Counted from the first letter of the stretch, positions 1 through 8,818 are shown. The stretch: DNA of 64,000 nucleotides from Bryobacterales bacterium (GCA_003167255.1 PMTR01000148.1:62001-126000), one strand, 5' to 3'. The notes: a model not told the origin generated them from the letters alone. A program made the numbers and translations.

Positions 1-44
1 TACCGGCGGCTGTAGCGGTGCGCGGTGCTGTGCCCCTACAGCCC

Positions 45-782
45 CTACAGCCGCTTTAGCATTTCCTTGGCTTCCTTCCACTTCGGAAACTTCTTCTCCG
101 CTTCCCTGAACTCTTTCGTGTGTACCCTCCGCCGCGCTCCACTGTGCTCTACCGGATAACGCAGGTGCAGCATCTCGTGGAACATCACGTACTCCAGCGC
201 CAGCTCCGGCACTCCCTCGCGATCTAGAATCCGGCTGATGATGATGGCGTTGTGGGATGGGTCGAAGTGGCCCAGCATGCTCCGCGACACCCCGCGGCTC
301 CAGCCCAGACGTGGCATCCCCATGAGCCCGTCGAAATGCTCGCGGTTGAGGCGCTCGAAAACCTCTTCCAGGTTGTGGCCGTCCCCTTGCGGTCCCGAGA
401 CGAATTTCCGCCCGCGAATCTGCCGTATCAGGTGTGCCTGCCGCCGCACGTCCCGGCGGTTGAGGTACAGCCGGTAACGGTGGGAGTGCACGCGCGCCAC
501 CGGCTTGCGGTAGAGCTTGCCCAGCAGGATGTACGCCAGCGCTTCGGTTACAGGCGCCGGTGCTCCCGCCAGGATGTCGGAAATGCGCACCAGCAGGCGC
601 CCGTCTTCCAGCCGGATGAAGCTGTCGGCATTCGCGAAGCGGCAGAACTCGACGCGCATCGCCGGCACCACCGTGCGCGGCTTCAGTTCGCGGAACACGC
701 GGGTATAAATCTCCTCCGGCGTCTCGAAAAACAAGGAGCTCTGGAGTCCCTCGAGTCCCGGCCCCGCTACTGGTTCTCCCAT
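45..782 (-). CDS. SprT-like zinc metallopeptidase
   Basis: Predicted 245-residue cytoplasmic metalloprotease of the SprT/WSS1-like class. The zinc-binding HEMLH motif is at residues 202-206, preceded by a hydrophobic helix (ALEYVMF) and followed by a basic stretch with His213 and His221, either of which could be the third zinc ligand. The N-terminal 130 residues carry no motif I recognise. There is no signal peptide, so it acts in the cytoplasm. The ATG at 782 has a GGAAG sequence directly before it, so initiation is not strongly marked. It is transcribed away from fabH, with a repeat-filled gap between. SprT-domain proteins in other organisms act on DNA-protein crosslinks, but the substrate here is unknown. 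Confidence 0.85.
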   Translation of the reverse strand: MGEPVAGPGLEGLQSSLFFETPEEIYTRVFRELKPRTVVPAMRVEFCRFANADSFIRLEDGRLLVRISDILAGAPAPVTEALAYILLGKLYRKPVARVHSHRYRLYLNRRDVRRQAHLIRQIRGRKFVSGPQGDGHNLEEVFERLNREHFDGLMGMPRLGWSRGVSRSMLGHFDPSHNAIIISRILDREGVPELALEYVMFHEMLHLRYPVEHSGARRRVHTKEFREAEKKFPKWKEAKEMLKRL

Positions 783-805
783 CTTCCACTAGAGTACCGC
801 GCCGG

Positions 806-1075
806 CAGGCTATGGGTTCACCGCGGAGACGCGGAGACGCGGAGAAAACAAGAGAAACGAATATCTCGATTGAGCCCGTGTCTCCCTCGCAGCGCGTCGA
901 TCACGCGTCCATGCAAGGCTATGCGTTAACCGCGGAGACGCAGAGACGCGGAGAAAACAAGAGAAAGGAGCATTTCGATTGAGTCCGTGTTTTCCTTCCC
1001 GGCCGGCAGCCGGTATCTGCATGAACTCCCCGATTCCTCAGTTTTCTCCGCGCCTCCGCGTCTCCGCGGTGAAGA
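806..1075. repeat. GAGACGC intergenic repeat: tandem copies plus inverted copy
   Basis: The 373-bp gap 783-1155 holds no gene. Two direct copies of an ~85-bp unit start near 806 and 915. Each contains the core CCGCGGAGACGC-GGAGACGCGGAG followed by AAAACAAGAGAAA. The core appears inverted at about 1042-1073. A further inverted pair lies at 4193-4281, so this is a dispersed family in this genome. Its function is not evident. Confidence 0.85.
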
Positions 1076-1155
1076 AGACGTTATCCGTTCGGCAAGAGCC
1101 AACTTGCAATCCCTACGCCCGGATGAGTTACCCTGAATCCTTAAGGACAATCAAC

Positions 1156-2151
1156 TTGCTCAAGGCGAAAATCAGCGCGCTGGGGTGTTTCACGCCTCCC
1201 GGCCTGCTCACCAATCAAGATCTCGAAAAACTCGTAGAGACCAACGACCAGTGGATTCTCGATCGAACCGGAATCCGCGAGCGGCACATTGCGGATCCGG
1301 GAATGGCGACTTCGGATATGGCTATCGCCGCTGCCAAATGCGCGTTGGCCCAGCGCGGCATTGACGCCTCGGAAATCGACGCCATCATCGTCTGCACCGT
1401 CACGCCGGACTACATGTTCCCGTCCACCGCCTGTCTGGTGCAGCACGCCCTCGGATCGAAACATGCCTGGGGATTCGACCTGATCGCCGCCTGCTCCAGC
1501 TTTGTCTACGGTTCCACGGTGGGCGCGCACCTGGTGGGCGCCGGGACCCACAAGAAGGTTCTCGTAATCGGCGCCGATACCATGAGCCGCATTATCGATT
1601 ACACCGACCGCGCCACCTGCGTGCTGTTCGGCGACGGCGCCGGCGCCGTATTGATCGAGCCCGTCACCGCCGGCGAGGAAAACCTGGGCTTCATCGACTT
1701 TCTGGGCGAGATCGATGGCTCCGGCGGTGACTTCCTCAAAATGCCGGCCGGCGGCAGCCGCTTGCCCGCCTCGCACGAGACCGTGGACAAGCGCCAACAC
1801 TACGTTCACCAGGAAGGCGGCCAGGTTTTCAAATATGCCGTCCGCAAGATGTTCGAAACCTGCCGCGACGTGCTGCAGCGCAACGGTCTCACCGGCGACG
1901 ACGTAGCCGTGATGATTCCGCACCAGGCCAACAAACGCATCATCACGGCCGCCGGCGATCGCCTGGGCATCGCCCCGGAAAAGGTGATGATCAATATCGA
2001 ACGGTACGGCAACACCACCGCCGGCACCATTCCTCTGGCTACGCGCGACGCCATCCAGGAAGGCCGCCTCAAGAAGGGCGACCTGGCATTGCTCGCCGCG
2101 GTGGGCGCCGGCTACACCGTCGGCGCCAGCCTCTGGCGCTGGGCGTATTAG
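1156..2151 (+). CDS. fabH: beta-ketoacyl-ACP synthase III
   Basis: Condenses acetyl-CoA with malonyl-ACP to start type II fatty acid synthesis in the cytoplasm. The 331-residue protein has the thiolase-fold catalytic triad: Cys113 in AACSSFVYG, His256 in PHQANKRI and Asn286 in YGNTTAG, all in the usual FabH context. The frame is open further upstream, but I chose TTG at 1156 because AAGGA lies 8 bases before it and the product then begins MLKAKISALG, as in other FabH proteins. ATG at 1123 would add 11 residues and lies before that site. It stands alone, not in a fab operon; repeats flank both sides. Confidence 0.93.
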   Translation: MLKAKISALGCFTPPGLLTNQDLEKLVETNDQWILDRTGIRERHIADPGMATSDMAIAAAKCALAQRGIDASEIDAIIVCTVTPDYMFPSTACLVQHALGSKHAWGFDLIAACSSFVYGSTVGAHLVGAGTHKKVLVIGADTMSRIIDYTDRATCVLFGDGAGAVLIEPVTAGEENLGFIDFLGEIDGSGGDFLKMPAGGSRLPASHETVDKRQHYVHQEGGQVFKYAVRKMFETCRDVLQRNGLTGDDVAVMIPHQANKRIITAAGDRLGIAPEKVMINIERYGNTTAGTIPLATRDAIQEGRLKKGDLALLAAVGAGYTVGASLWRWAY

Positions 2152-2190
2152 GCGCCTGCGGCGCCAACATCGACAAGAGCGGTCGATGTT

Positions 2191-2332
2191 GAGAAGTCAG
2201 AAGACAGGAGTCAGAAGACAGAATAACCCCGCACGAAGCGCATTCCGACTCCTGTGTGGCCCCGCAGGGGCCATTCTGACTCCTGACTCCTGACTTCCAA
2301 ATCCCGAAGGGATTTCAAGGGCGCAGCCCTTG
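2191..2332. repeat. Inverted repeat with GTCAGAAGACAGGAGTCAG arms and two small hairpins
   Basis: Arms at about 2191-2223 and 2273-2298 are near-perfect inverted copies built from GAAGTCAG/CAGGAGTCAG units. Within the loop is a GGCCCC-GCAGG-GGCC dyad. Immediately after come two perfect hairpins: AAATCCC-GAA-GGGATTT (2299-2315) and AAGGGC-GCA-GCCCTT (2318-2332). The last one encodes the final residues of the next gene on the minus strand. It could terminate transcription from both sides, but no clear T-run follows. Confidence 0.75.
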
Positions 2333-3670
2333 CTCCCTAATTCTCAGGCCCACTTCTCTTCCGGCCGGCACTTCCACCGCCAGGATGCCCGCGCGATCCG
2401 AATCCGCCTCGTACATTTCTTCATCGTCGACTTCCACTTGATACGTGTGGCCGGGATCGAGGCCCACCAGGTAGACGGCGCCGCCCGGGTCCACCGTCAC
2501 GCGGAACTTCCGCGAGGTGCGGGCAAAGCACACCGCTGCCGGTCCGAGCAGCACTGGCGCGGGCGAGCGAGCCCCGTCGACGGCCCTCACGTGCCCGTCT
2601 TCGAAGACCTGCATCACGCCCCGGAAAAAGCCGAACCAGGTCGCGGAATCTTCCCAACTCGACCGCGCGAATAGTTCGCTGGAGCCGGCGCCGTGCCAGG
2701 CCACCGGCGCGTGGTAGTAGCTTAGACCGGGCTGATAGGGATTGGCCCACAGGAACTCGTACGGCGTGGCGAACGTGCTGCGCATCAGAAAGCGGTCGTG
2801 CATCAGCCAACCCTGCAACATCTGGCTCTCCAGGGCGTTGGTGTCGAAGGCCACCATGGCCATGTCGGCGGCGCGCGAAACCGCCGCCAGGCGCAAGTCG
2901 GGCTCGTCGATCCGCGGCTCCGCTCCGATGTAGTAATCGTTCTCCGGCGCCGGGAACACCGCCGGGTAGTAGCTGAGCAGGTGCGCGAGGGGATAATCTT
3001 TGAAAAACGCCCGCGCCGATTCGCGCAGATCGAGGTTGGTGTTGTCGCGAATCACGTGGAGCAGTTCGTAAAGATCGTAGGCGTCGTCGCGCGGCACCAT
3101 TTCGCGGCCTGCCGTGAGCGCCGGCGCCATCCGGCCTTCCCACCAGCCGTGAACCGCGCGTTCCAGTTCGCGCCGCGGCGCGTCCGGCACGTGATCGAAG
3201 AGAGCCACCGCCGCCAGCACGCGCGACCGCACCGCCGGCACGCTCTCATCGGAAGCCGTCTGGGTCATTCCCTTGACCATCCGCGCGGTGAGGTCGCGCT
3301 TCTGCGCTTCGCTGAGCAGATCCTGGCACCAGTCGAATACCAGGGCTTGCTGGCGCAGATCGGCGCCCGCGCCAAGAGCCCAGGCGATGGCCGCGCGGCC
3401 CGCATCGGCGTCCTCCGCCACCTGGTAGTAGAGGGCTTGTGCCAGGCCCGGCTCCGGCATGGGCGCGTGGCCCGCCATCAGCGTGAAGAACTGCTGCCAC
3501 CGCATCGAAGTCCGCTCGCGTTCGCGCCGCAGGAGCCGTAGCCGCGCCGGGCGCAGCAACAGGCGGGGATGAACGGTCGAGACCACCACGGGCTCGCTCG
3601 AGACGGGCGTCTGGGCCGCTGCCATCGCCGCGCACCACAGCGCAACACCGATGCCCAGTCTTGTTTTCAT
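2315..3670 (-). CDS. secreted protein, HPRL-type N-terminus (heparinase/alginate-lyase-like?)
   Basis: Predicted 451-residue exported protein. I placed the start at ATG 3670 because it gives a standard signal peptide (MKTRLGIGVALWCAAMAAAQ, cut after AQ) with AGGA upstream. Longer in-frame starts exist. After the signal, HPRLLLRPARLRLLR resembles the opening of heparinase II/III and alginate-lyase-like proteins. The middle is helix-rich and Trp/Tyr-rich, and the C-terminal ~100 residues look like a beta-sandwich. I see no secure catalytic motif, so a polysaccharide lyase role is only suggested. The last six residues are encoded by a small hairpin repeat. Confidence 0.6.
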   Translation of the reverse strand: MKTRLGIGVALWCAAMAAAQTPVSSEPVVVSTVHPRLLLRPARLRLLRRERERTSMRWQQFFTLMAGHAPMPEPGLAQALYYQVAEDADAGRAAIAWALGAGADLRQQALVFDWCQDLLSEAQKRDLTARMVKGMTQTASDESVPAVRSRVLAAVALFDHVPDAPRRELERAVHGWWEGRMAPALTAGREMVPRDDAYDLYELLHVIRDNTNLDLRESARAFFKDYPLAHLLSYYPAVFPAPENDYYIGAEPRIDEPDLRLAAVSRAADMAMVAFDTNALESQMLQGWLMHDRFLMRSTFATPYEFLWANPYQPGLSYYHAPVAWHGAGSSELFARSSWEDSATWFGFFRGVMQVFEDGHVRAVDGARSPAPVLLGPAAVCFARTSRKFRVTVDPGGAVYLVGLDPGHTYQVEVDDEEMYEADSDRAGILAVEVPAGREVGLRIREQGLRP

Positions 3671-3772
3671 CTGTCCTGATTGTGTCATAGCGACACACGG
3701 GCCGCCCAACCTTCCCCGCACCGGCGCCCCGCCTCTTCTGCAAAATACTGAAATTAAATCGTTCTAAAAAGA

Positions 3773-3801
3773 TTGACACATGGAGGTCTGATTGCTATTC
3801 A
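3773..3801 (+). promoter_or_regulatory. sigma-70-type promoter of the candidate small RNA
   Basis: TTGACA at 3773-3778 matches the -35 consensus exactly. A 17-base spacer leads to TATTCA at 3796-3801 as a weak -10. Transcription would start near 3808. No plausible coding sequence follows, only the structured region ending at 3964. Confidence 0.5.
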
Positions 3802-3807
3802 TAGAGC

Positions 3808-3964
3808 TGAATTGGCGAAGTAACCTCTCAAAACCTGCCCTCTGCTGCAACCGGCAGGCGGACGAAGAGTGGGCCGAAGAAGACAGCGTGCTTGCGGGAG
3901 CCGATGTTTGCGGTAGTTTTAGCTCACGATTCTCCCCGTGTTAGTTGCTGCAGAGGGGTTTTTT
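3808..3964 (+). ncRNA. candidate structured small RNA (6S-like architecture)
   Basis: This intergenic stretch has promoter-to-terminator layout. Bases 3838-3851 pair with 3944-3957 in a 14-position stem with one mismatch, directly followed by six T residues at 3959-3964. An inner stem (CGGGAG near 3895-3900 with CTCCCCG near 3932-3938) closes an apical loop. The 5' strand can also fold locally (CTGCC 3836-3840 region with GGCAG 3853-3857), which would compete with the closing stem. A ~157-nt RNA with closing stem, open bubble and inner stem resembles 6S RNA, but I recognise no diagnostic sequence. It could instead be an unrelated small RNA or a spurious fold. Confidence 0.4.
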
Positions 3965-4324
3965 GCCGAACGGTTTCGATCTCTCCGGGGGATCACGGGT
4001 AGCGGAGTGTGTCTGGTGTTTTCTGGTGTGGGAAAGAGGACGCGGACCTGGCCAGGAATCAACCGATTTTAGTTTCGATCAGATAGCCCGACGCCGGATC
4101 CCAGCCCAAACCTGGGCGAGCCGCATCGGATTGAGTCCCGAAGGTCTTGGGGCCGGTCCGGTGCGGTTTTTCTTTGTCGCCGGCCGTTATTTTTACCGCA
4201 GAGACGGGGAGAAAACAGAGGAATGAATGAGCCCTTCGTTTCTCCTGGTCTTCTCCGCGCCTCAGCGTCTCCGCGGTGAACTCAGATGTACGAATGGAGA
4301 CGCGACCGTCGGAAGTCGGGAGAC
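3965..4324. other. gene-free stretch with repeat copies
   Basis: No credible gene. One weak + strand open frame (3945-4226) lacks a ribosome binding site and runs into a repeat. A GCCCA-AACC-TGGGC hairpin lies near 4108-4122. Bases 4193-4281 carry an inverted pair of the GAGACGC repeat also found at 806-1075. Confidence 0.6.
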
Positions 4325-4618
4325 CTAATAGCTAAGGGTCCCGGTGCGCGGCGCTTCGTCCCGATTGGGCAGGTACAGAGTCTTGCAGTGCTCGCAACGG
4401 TAAATCTCAGCGTCCTTCCCGTATTTTTGTTTGACCTCGTCGCCGAAGAAAAACCAGCGCTTCAAATGGCCGGCGCAGAGTTTTCCCTTGGCGTCTTTTT
4501 CGCTGCAAGCGCGCATCCGCGGCGCCCGCCGCTTCACCTTGGTGCCGTCGCTGAGTGTGTCGACCAGTTCGGCCACCGGCATGGGTTGGTCCGACACCGC
4601 GTATTTCGGGTTCGCCAT
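4325..4618 (-). CDS. small zinc-ribbon-like protein
   Basis: A 97-residue cytoplasmic protein with Cys38 and Cys48 in the middle and a CEHC pair at residues 74-77, an arrangement typical of a single structural zinc site. It ends in a short acidic/proline tail. I do not know its function. It may bind nucleic acid or a protein partner, as many stand-alone zinc ribbons do. The ATG at 4618 is preceded 12 bases upstream by TATACT, so the transcript could have a very short leader. It is divergent from mdh and shares an 90-bp intergenic region with it. Confidence 0.6.
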   Translation of the reverse strand: MANPKYAVSDQPMPVAELVDTLSDGTKVKRRAPRMRACSEKDAKGKLCAGHLKRWFFFGDEVKQKYGKDAEIYRCEHCKTLYLPNRDEAPRTGTLSY

Positions 4619-4645
4619 ATCAGAAAGACGAGTATATCAGGTGGC

Positions 4646-4673
4646 TTGTTTCCCCGGTGCGCCAAGCTATAAT
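4646..4673 (+). promoter_or_regulatory. promoter of mdh
   Basis: A perfect TATAAT -10 at 4668-4673 is preceded by TTGTTT (4646-4651) at a 16-base spacing. The start codon of mdh lies 35 bases downstream with AAGGAG between. Confidence 0.6.
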
Positions 4674-4708
4674 CGGGTTTCCTATTTCCCTAATAAGGAG
4701 TCTCTGCC

Positions 4709-5638
4709 TTGCGAAAAAAAGTCACGGTCGTTGGCGCCGGAAACGTCGGCGCCAATTGTGCATTGCGAATTGCCGATAAGGAACTCGCCGATGTAGTCCT
4801 GGTGGACGTAGTCGAAGGCGTCCCCCAGGGTAAGGGGCTCGATCTGCTCCAATCCGGTCCGGTCCAAGGGTACGATGTCACCTTGGTGGGCTCCAACACC
4901 TATGAGCTCACGGCGGACTCCGATCTTGCCATCATCACGGCGGGCTTCCCGCGCAAGCCCGGAATGAGCCGCGACGATCTGCTGGCCGCCAACTACGACA
5001 TTATCCGCGATGCCACCGAAAACGTGGTCAAGCATTCGCCCAACTGCATCATCATCGTGGTCACCAATCCGCTAGACGCCATGACCCAGGCGGCCTTCTG
5101 GGTCTCGAAGTTTCCCAAGCAGCGCGTGGTCGGCATGGCCGGCGTGCTGGACTGCGCCCGCTTCCGCACCTTCATCGCGCAGGCGCTCAACGTCTCGGTG
5201 GAGAACGTCACCGCCGTAGTGCTGGGCGGCCACGGCGATACCATGGTGCCGCTGGTGCGTTTGAGCAGCGTCTCCGGAATCCCGCTCACCGAGTTGATGG
5301 ACCAGGCGACCATCGACGCGATCGTCACCCGCACCCGCAACGGTGGCGCCGAAATCGTCAAGTATCTGAAGACCGGCAGCGCCTACTACGCCCCCTCGGC
5401 CGCGGCCGTCGAGATGGCTGAGTCGATCCTCAAGGACAAGAACAAGGTGCTGCCCTGCGCCGCCTATCTGGAAGGCGAGTACGGCATCAACGGGCTATAC
5501 GTGGGAGTTCCGGTCAAGCTAGGGGCAGCGGGCATCGAGAAGATTTACGAGATCAAGCTGACTGCTGAAGAGCAGGCCATGTTGAACAAGAGCGCCGCCG
5601 CCGTTCAGGAATTGATCGACGTTCTCAAGAAGAAGTAG
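4709..5638 (+). CDS. mdh: malate dehydrogenase
   Basis: NAD-dependent oxidation of malate to oxaloacetate in the TCA cycle. The 309-residue protein belongs to the LDH-like MDH group: nucleotide-binding GAGNVG at residues 9-14, substrate arginines Arg82 and Arg88 in PRKPGMSR (Arg82 marks MDH rather than LDH specificity), Asp148 in LDCARFR and the catalytic His175 in [12 protein letters not shown] at 4709 is the start, with AAGGAG 8 bases upstream. It is a single-gene unit with its own promoter. A REP hairpin begins 16 bases after the stop and may act as its transcription end. Confidence 0.95.
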   Translation: MRKKVTVVGAGNVGANCALRIADKELADVVLVDVVEGVPQGKGLDLLQSGPVQGYDVTLVGSNTYELTADSDLAIITAGFPRKPGMSRDDLLAANYDIIRDATENVVKHSPNCIIIVVTNPLDAMTQAAFWVSKFPKQRVVGMAGVLDCARFRTFIAQALNVSVENVTAVVLGGHGDTMVPLVRLSSVSGIPLTELMDQATIDAIVTRTRNGGAEIVKYLKTGSAYYAPSAAAVEMAESILKDKNKVLPCAAYLEGEYGINGLYVGVPVKLGAAGIEKIYEIKLTAEEQAMLNKSAAAVQELIDVLKKK

Positions 5639-5653
5639 CGCCGCAAAGACCAC

Positions 5654-5838
5654 CTGGTACCGCCGGCGGTCTCTGCCGCCGGTGCCCTTGTGAACGATTG
5701 AAATGCCGGTTTTCAGACGGTGGCGCAGGCGGTGCCGCCCGCGTTCGACCGGCCATGAGGCTGGTCCAACACCGGCGGCAAGACCGCCGGCGCTACCAGT
5801 TGGTCTTTACGTCGGGCTACGATTCCACCGGCCCGCCT
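5654..5838. repeat. REP-like hairpins a and b, left border of the STAND/RAYT unit
   Basis: Two oppositely oriented copies of a GGCGGCAAGACCGCCGGCG hairpin lie at 5654-5687 and 5770-5799. The second extends through a shared tail (TCGGGCTACGATTCCACCGG part) to 5838. The extended copy recurs in the same direction at 8844-8907, so the two form ~65-bp direct repeats around a 3.1-kb segment. Confidence 0.85.
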
Positions 5839-8184
5839 TCACTTGCCCCGCGAGCGCAACCGCTTCAGGTTCTCGCGAACCAGCTTGGTGTGGGGATGGT
5901 CTTTGCCTAACACTCGTTCCGTTCCGTCGAGGGCCCGCTGGTACAACGGCTCGGCCTCCGCGTGCCGCCCTTGCCTCTCATACCAGAATGCCAGATTGTT
6001 CACCGAGGCGAGCGTGTTGGGGTGCTCCGCGCCCAGCACCCGCTCGGAGGCGGCGAGGGCCCGCTGGTACAACGGCTCGGCCTCCGCGTACCGCCCCTGA
6101 CCCCGATATAGCGCCGCCAGATTGTTCACCGAAGTGAGCGTGTCGGGATGTTCCGCGCCCAGTACCCGCTCGCGAACTTGCATCGCTCGCACCGCCAATG
6201 GCTCCCCTTCCCGCCACCGGCCGCGATGCAAGAAGTGATAAACGTACCAACCTGCCAGGACGACCGCGTCTGCGATTGCCGGGTGCTTCTCATCCATGCG
6301 CACAAACAGAGCCGCGAACGCCGGCAATCCGCGCGAGTAGGGAACACTCTCCTGGTGCGCTGCGCCTTTCGGCAGGAACTGGTCGAAGACCCGGACCCAG
6401 CGCACCGTCCATTCGGACCGCTCGGCCTCTGGCTGGTCCGCGCGAACCACCTCCTGCAACAGCCTGTGCAGCGAGAACGTCCGCGCATCCCGGTCCGTCT
6501 GCACCAGCGAGTATTCCTGGAGGCTTCCCAACAGCGCCGCCAGAGGGTCGGCTTCGGTCTGGTCCGTCAGCGCGGCTGCGAGCACTGGCCCCAGGGCATC
6601 CGGAGCGCACGTGACCAGGTCATACGGGTTGGCGTTGGGGGCCAGGTGACTGACGGCCGCCAGAAGCTCGCGCGCCGCCGCCGGCACGCGTTTCATGCTG
6701 GCTTGCCAGGTAGTGGCGACGGAGAGCCGGTAAACCCCCGCTTGCGGCCCGTATTTCTCGAGCAGCTTGAGATGTTCCCGCTGGTAGGTGCGAAGATACG
6801 CAGCAAAGCTCACTTCGTCTTTGGCGATGTAGACGCCGGCCTGTTCCAGCGCCAGCGGCAGGTAACCCGTTTCTTCGGCGAGCTTCTCCGCCGCCGTCCG
6901 CTCCGCTTCGTCCAACCCGGACCGGCCCGTCCGCCGCATCAGAAAATCGAGCGCTTCCGCCGGTTCCCACACGCCCAGCCCCAAAGGCTCCATCCGCTCC
7001 AGCTCGCTCACATCGCGCTTCTGGCTGGTGGCCAGCAGGAACGGCTTCGAGTCGCCGACGGGCCAGTAGTCTTTGGCGAGAGCCGGGTCGTCCAGGTTGT
7101 CAAACACCACCAGCACGCCCGGCTGACCGGCAAGCCAGATCTTGACCGCCCGCTGGACCTCGGCCTCCGTGGGTTCCTTTTGCATCGGCAGCCCCAGACC
7201 GGCGGCGATGGCGCGATAACTCTCAAACAGCGACTGCCCATCGGCGGCGCGCACCCACACCACGTCCTCATAGTAGCCGCCGAAACGCAGCACGTATGCC
7301 AGCGCGGCCTGGGTTTTTCCGAATCCTCCCGAAGCATGGATAAGGACTTTGCGTTTCGTTTGTAGTTTCTCGTGCAGGTTTTCAAGGAACCGGTCTCTTC
7401 CTACGAAATAGTCGGTCGGGATCGGCAGGCTCCAGGTGCGAACTTTGCCGGGGTCGAGCGGGCGCGGCTGAATCAGCTCCCGTATTTCGTCCAGCTTCTG
7501 GTGGGTTATTTCAGTCCCAGCGCGGTTTTCGGTGCGGATCTGGTTGAGGCTCTTCGTCGTAAATGCCCGGAACAGGAACCCGCTCGAATCGCCCGCGAGG
7601 TCGTCGGCGAATGCCTGCCGGTAATACGACAGCGCCTTCCTGGCGAAGTCCAGGGCCTCTCCTTCGCTCCAGCGCTTGTACGTCGCACCGGCCAACCATT
7701 GTCGCAAGAGCGTCGCCAGGTCGCGCGCATCCTCATCCACGTTCGGGCTGTAGGGATTAGTCGCCTCCCACTGCGATTCCGCAAACTGCTCCGCCGGGAA
7801 AAGTCGTTCCAAGGCGTCTCCGCCCGCCTCGGCTTGTTGCAGCAGGAGGTCCCAACTCCGGAACAGCGCGTCATACGGGTCGGCGGGCAGCCCAAGGATT
7901 TTCGGCCGCGCCTGCTTCAATCCGCGCCGCAGCGCCGCGGCCATCCCCTGCCTGAGGTGCTGGTTGCGCGCCGCCAACTCGCGGAATTCCGCGGTTTCAA
8001 GCTGCTTTCCGCGCTGTGCGGCGGCCCGGTTAATCAGAAAGTCGCCCGCGACTTCGGCGGCCACTGCCGCGGCGGCTGCTGCCAGGGATTCCAAACCGCC
8101 GCCAACGCCCGCGGCCTCGGCATACTTCTTCGCGGCGAAGAATATCCCGCCCATCGCGAGCGTGCGCCATGCGTTGCTTTTCAC
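5839..8184 (-). CDS. STAND/NB-ARC ATPase with C-terminal TPRs
   Basis: Large signal-transduction ATPase, 781 residues from GTG 8184. Walker A is HASGGFGKT near 283-291 and Walker B VLVVFDNLD near 357-365, followed by the winged-helix region usual for NB-ARC proteins. The last ~95 residues are kinesin-light-chain-type TPRs (repeated SVNNLA...YAEAEPLYQRAL...LG.EHP). The N-terminal ~240 residues are helical, with an Ala-rich segment near 20-50 that might enter a membrane, and match no effector I know. The frame stays open to 8439, but that would overlap the transposase; GTG 8184 or ATG 8154 are the likely starts, with TATACT 9 bases before the GTG. STAND proteins often act in defence or cell death; that role here is inference. 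Confidence 0.85.
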   Translation of the reverse strand: MKSNAWRTLAMGGIFFAAKKYAEAAGVGGGLESLAAAAAAVAAEVAGDFLINRAAAQRGKQLETAEFRELAARNQHLRQGMAAALRRGLKQARPKILGLPADPYDALFRSWDLLLQQAEAGGDALERLFPAEQFAESQWEATNPYSPNVDEDARDLATLLRQWLAGATYKRWSEGEALDFARKALSYYRQAFADDLAGDSSGFLFRAFTTKSLNQIRTENRAGTEITHQKLDEIRELIQPRPLDPGKVRTWSLPIPTDYFVGRDRFLENLHEKLQTKRKVLIHASGGFGKTQAALAYVLRFGGYYEDVVWVRAADGQSLFESYRAIAAGLGLPMQKEPTEAEVQRAVKIWLAGQPGVLVVFDNLDDPALAKDYWPVGDSKPFLLATSQKRDVSELERMEPLGLGVWEPAEALDFLMRRTGRSGLDEAERTAAEKLAEETGYLPLALEQAGVYIAKDEVSFAAYLRTYQREHLKLLEKYGPQAGVYRLSVATTWQASMKRVPAAARELLAAVSHLAPNANPYDLVTCAPDALGPVLAAALTDQTEADPLAALLGSLQEYSLVQTDRDARTFSLHRLLQEVVRADQPEAERSEWTVRWVRVFDQFLPKGAAHQESVPYSRGLPAFAALFVRMDEKHPAIADAVVLAGWYVYHFLHRGRWREGEPLAVRAMQVRERVLGAEHPDTLTSVNNLAALYRGQGRYAEAEPLYQRALAASERVLGAEHPNTLASVNNLAFWYERQGRHAEAEPLYQRALDGTERVLGKDHPHTKLVRENLKRLRSRGK

Positions 8185-8260
8185 GGAGTAAAGAGTATAG
8201 CCCACAGCGCTGCTAACATTTCTGGAGAAGATTCCAGGGTTGAACGCACTACTTGATTTG

Positions 8261-8286
8261 TACCGCCGGCGGTCTTTGCCGCCGGT
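8261..8286. repeat. REP-like hairpin c
   Basis: A copy of the CGCCGGCGGTC-TTT-GCCGCCGG hairpin sits between the divergent STAND and transposase genes, 14 bases before the transposase ATG. With copy d it gives the transposase inverted flanking REPs. Confidence 0.8.
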
Positions 8287-8299
8287 TCTCTCCTTGAAT

Positions 8300-8818
8300 A
8301 TGTACTGGTATAGAAGACTGCCCCATTGGGTTCCGGAGAACTCCAACGTCTTCGTCACCTGGCGGTTAGCCGGCTGGAAGCCTCCGCCTGCTCCTGCCAC
8401 GGGCCCGCGCTGGTTAAGCCAGCCAAGGATTGCGGCCATCTTCGTCGAAGCCCTGCTGCATGGAGAAAGAGTTCGCCGTTCCTATGATCTTCTCGCCTGG
8501 GTAGTGATGCCGAATCACGTTCATGTGGTCGTGCTGCCGATCCGTCCGCTTCCGGAGATCATGCGATGGCTGAAAGCCGCAACCGCGAACCGTGCCAATG
8601 CCCTGCTTGGAAGGACAGGAGAGCCGTTCTGGCAGAGGGAGTATTTCGATCGGTGGATCCGTAGCGAAAAGCAACTCGGCTCAGTGATCGCATATGTAGA
8701 GGAGAATCCGGTGAGAAGCGGCCTGGCAGCGTGTCCCGAAGAGTGGCGATGGTCAAGCGCATACAAGGCACCGGCGGCAAGACCGCCGGCGCTACCAGGA
8801 CAAGGCACCTGCACCTAG
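8300..8818 (+). CDS. REP-associated tyrosine transposase (RAYT, Y1 family)
   Basis: A 172-residue single-strand transposase of the IS200/RAYT type. The metal-binding HUH motif is His73-Val-His75 in PNHVHVV, and the likely nucleophile is Tyr115 in QREYFDRW, followed by the conserved YVEENPVRSGLA. ATG at 8300 gives the normal family N-terminus (MYWYRRLPHW); an upstream in-frame start at 8240 would add REP-encoded residues. Its final ~17 residues (KAPAARPPALPG) are encoded by REP copy d, so the gene end is fused to the repeat. Known RAYTs bind and move REP hairpins, and REPs of one sequence family surround this gene. Confidence 0.88.
   Translation: MYWYRRLPHWVPENSNVFVTWRLAGWKPPPAPATGPRWLSQPRIAAIFVEALLHGERVRRSYDLLAWVVMPNHVHVVVLPIRPLPEIMRWLKAATANRANALLGRTGEPFWQREYFDRWIRSEKQLGSVIAYVEENPVRSGLAACPEEWRWSSAYKAPAARPPALPGQGTCT

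Noticed and set aside
3945-4226. 93-codon + strand frame
   Set aside because: No ribosome site, no family resemblance, and it overlaps the small RNA terminator and a repeat.
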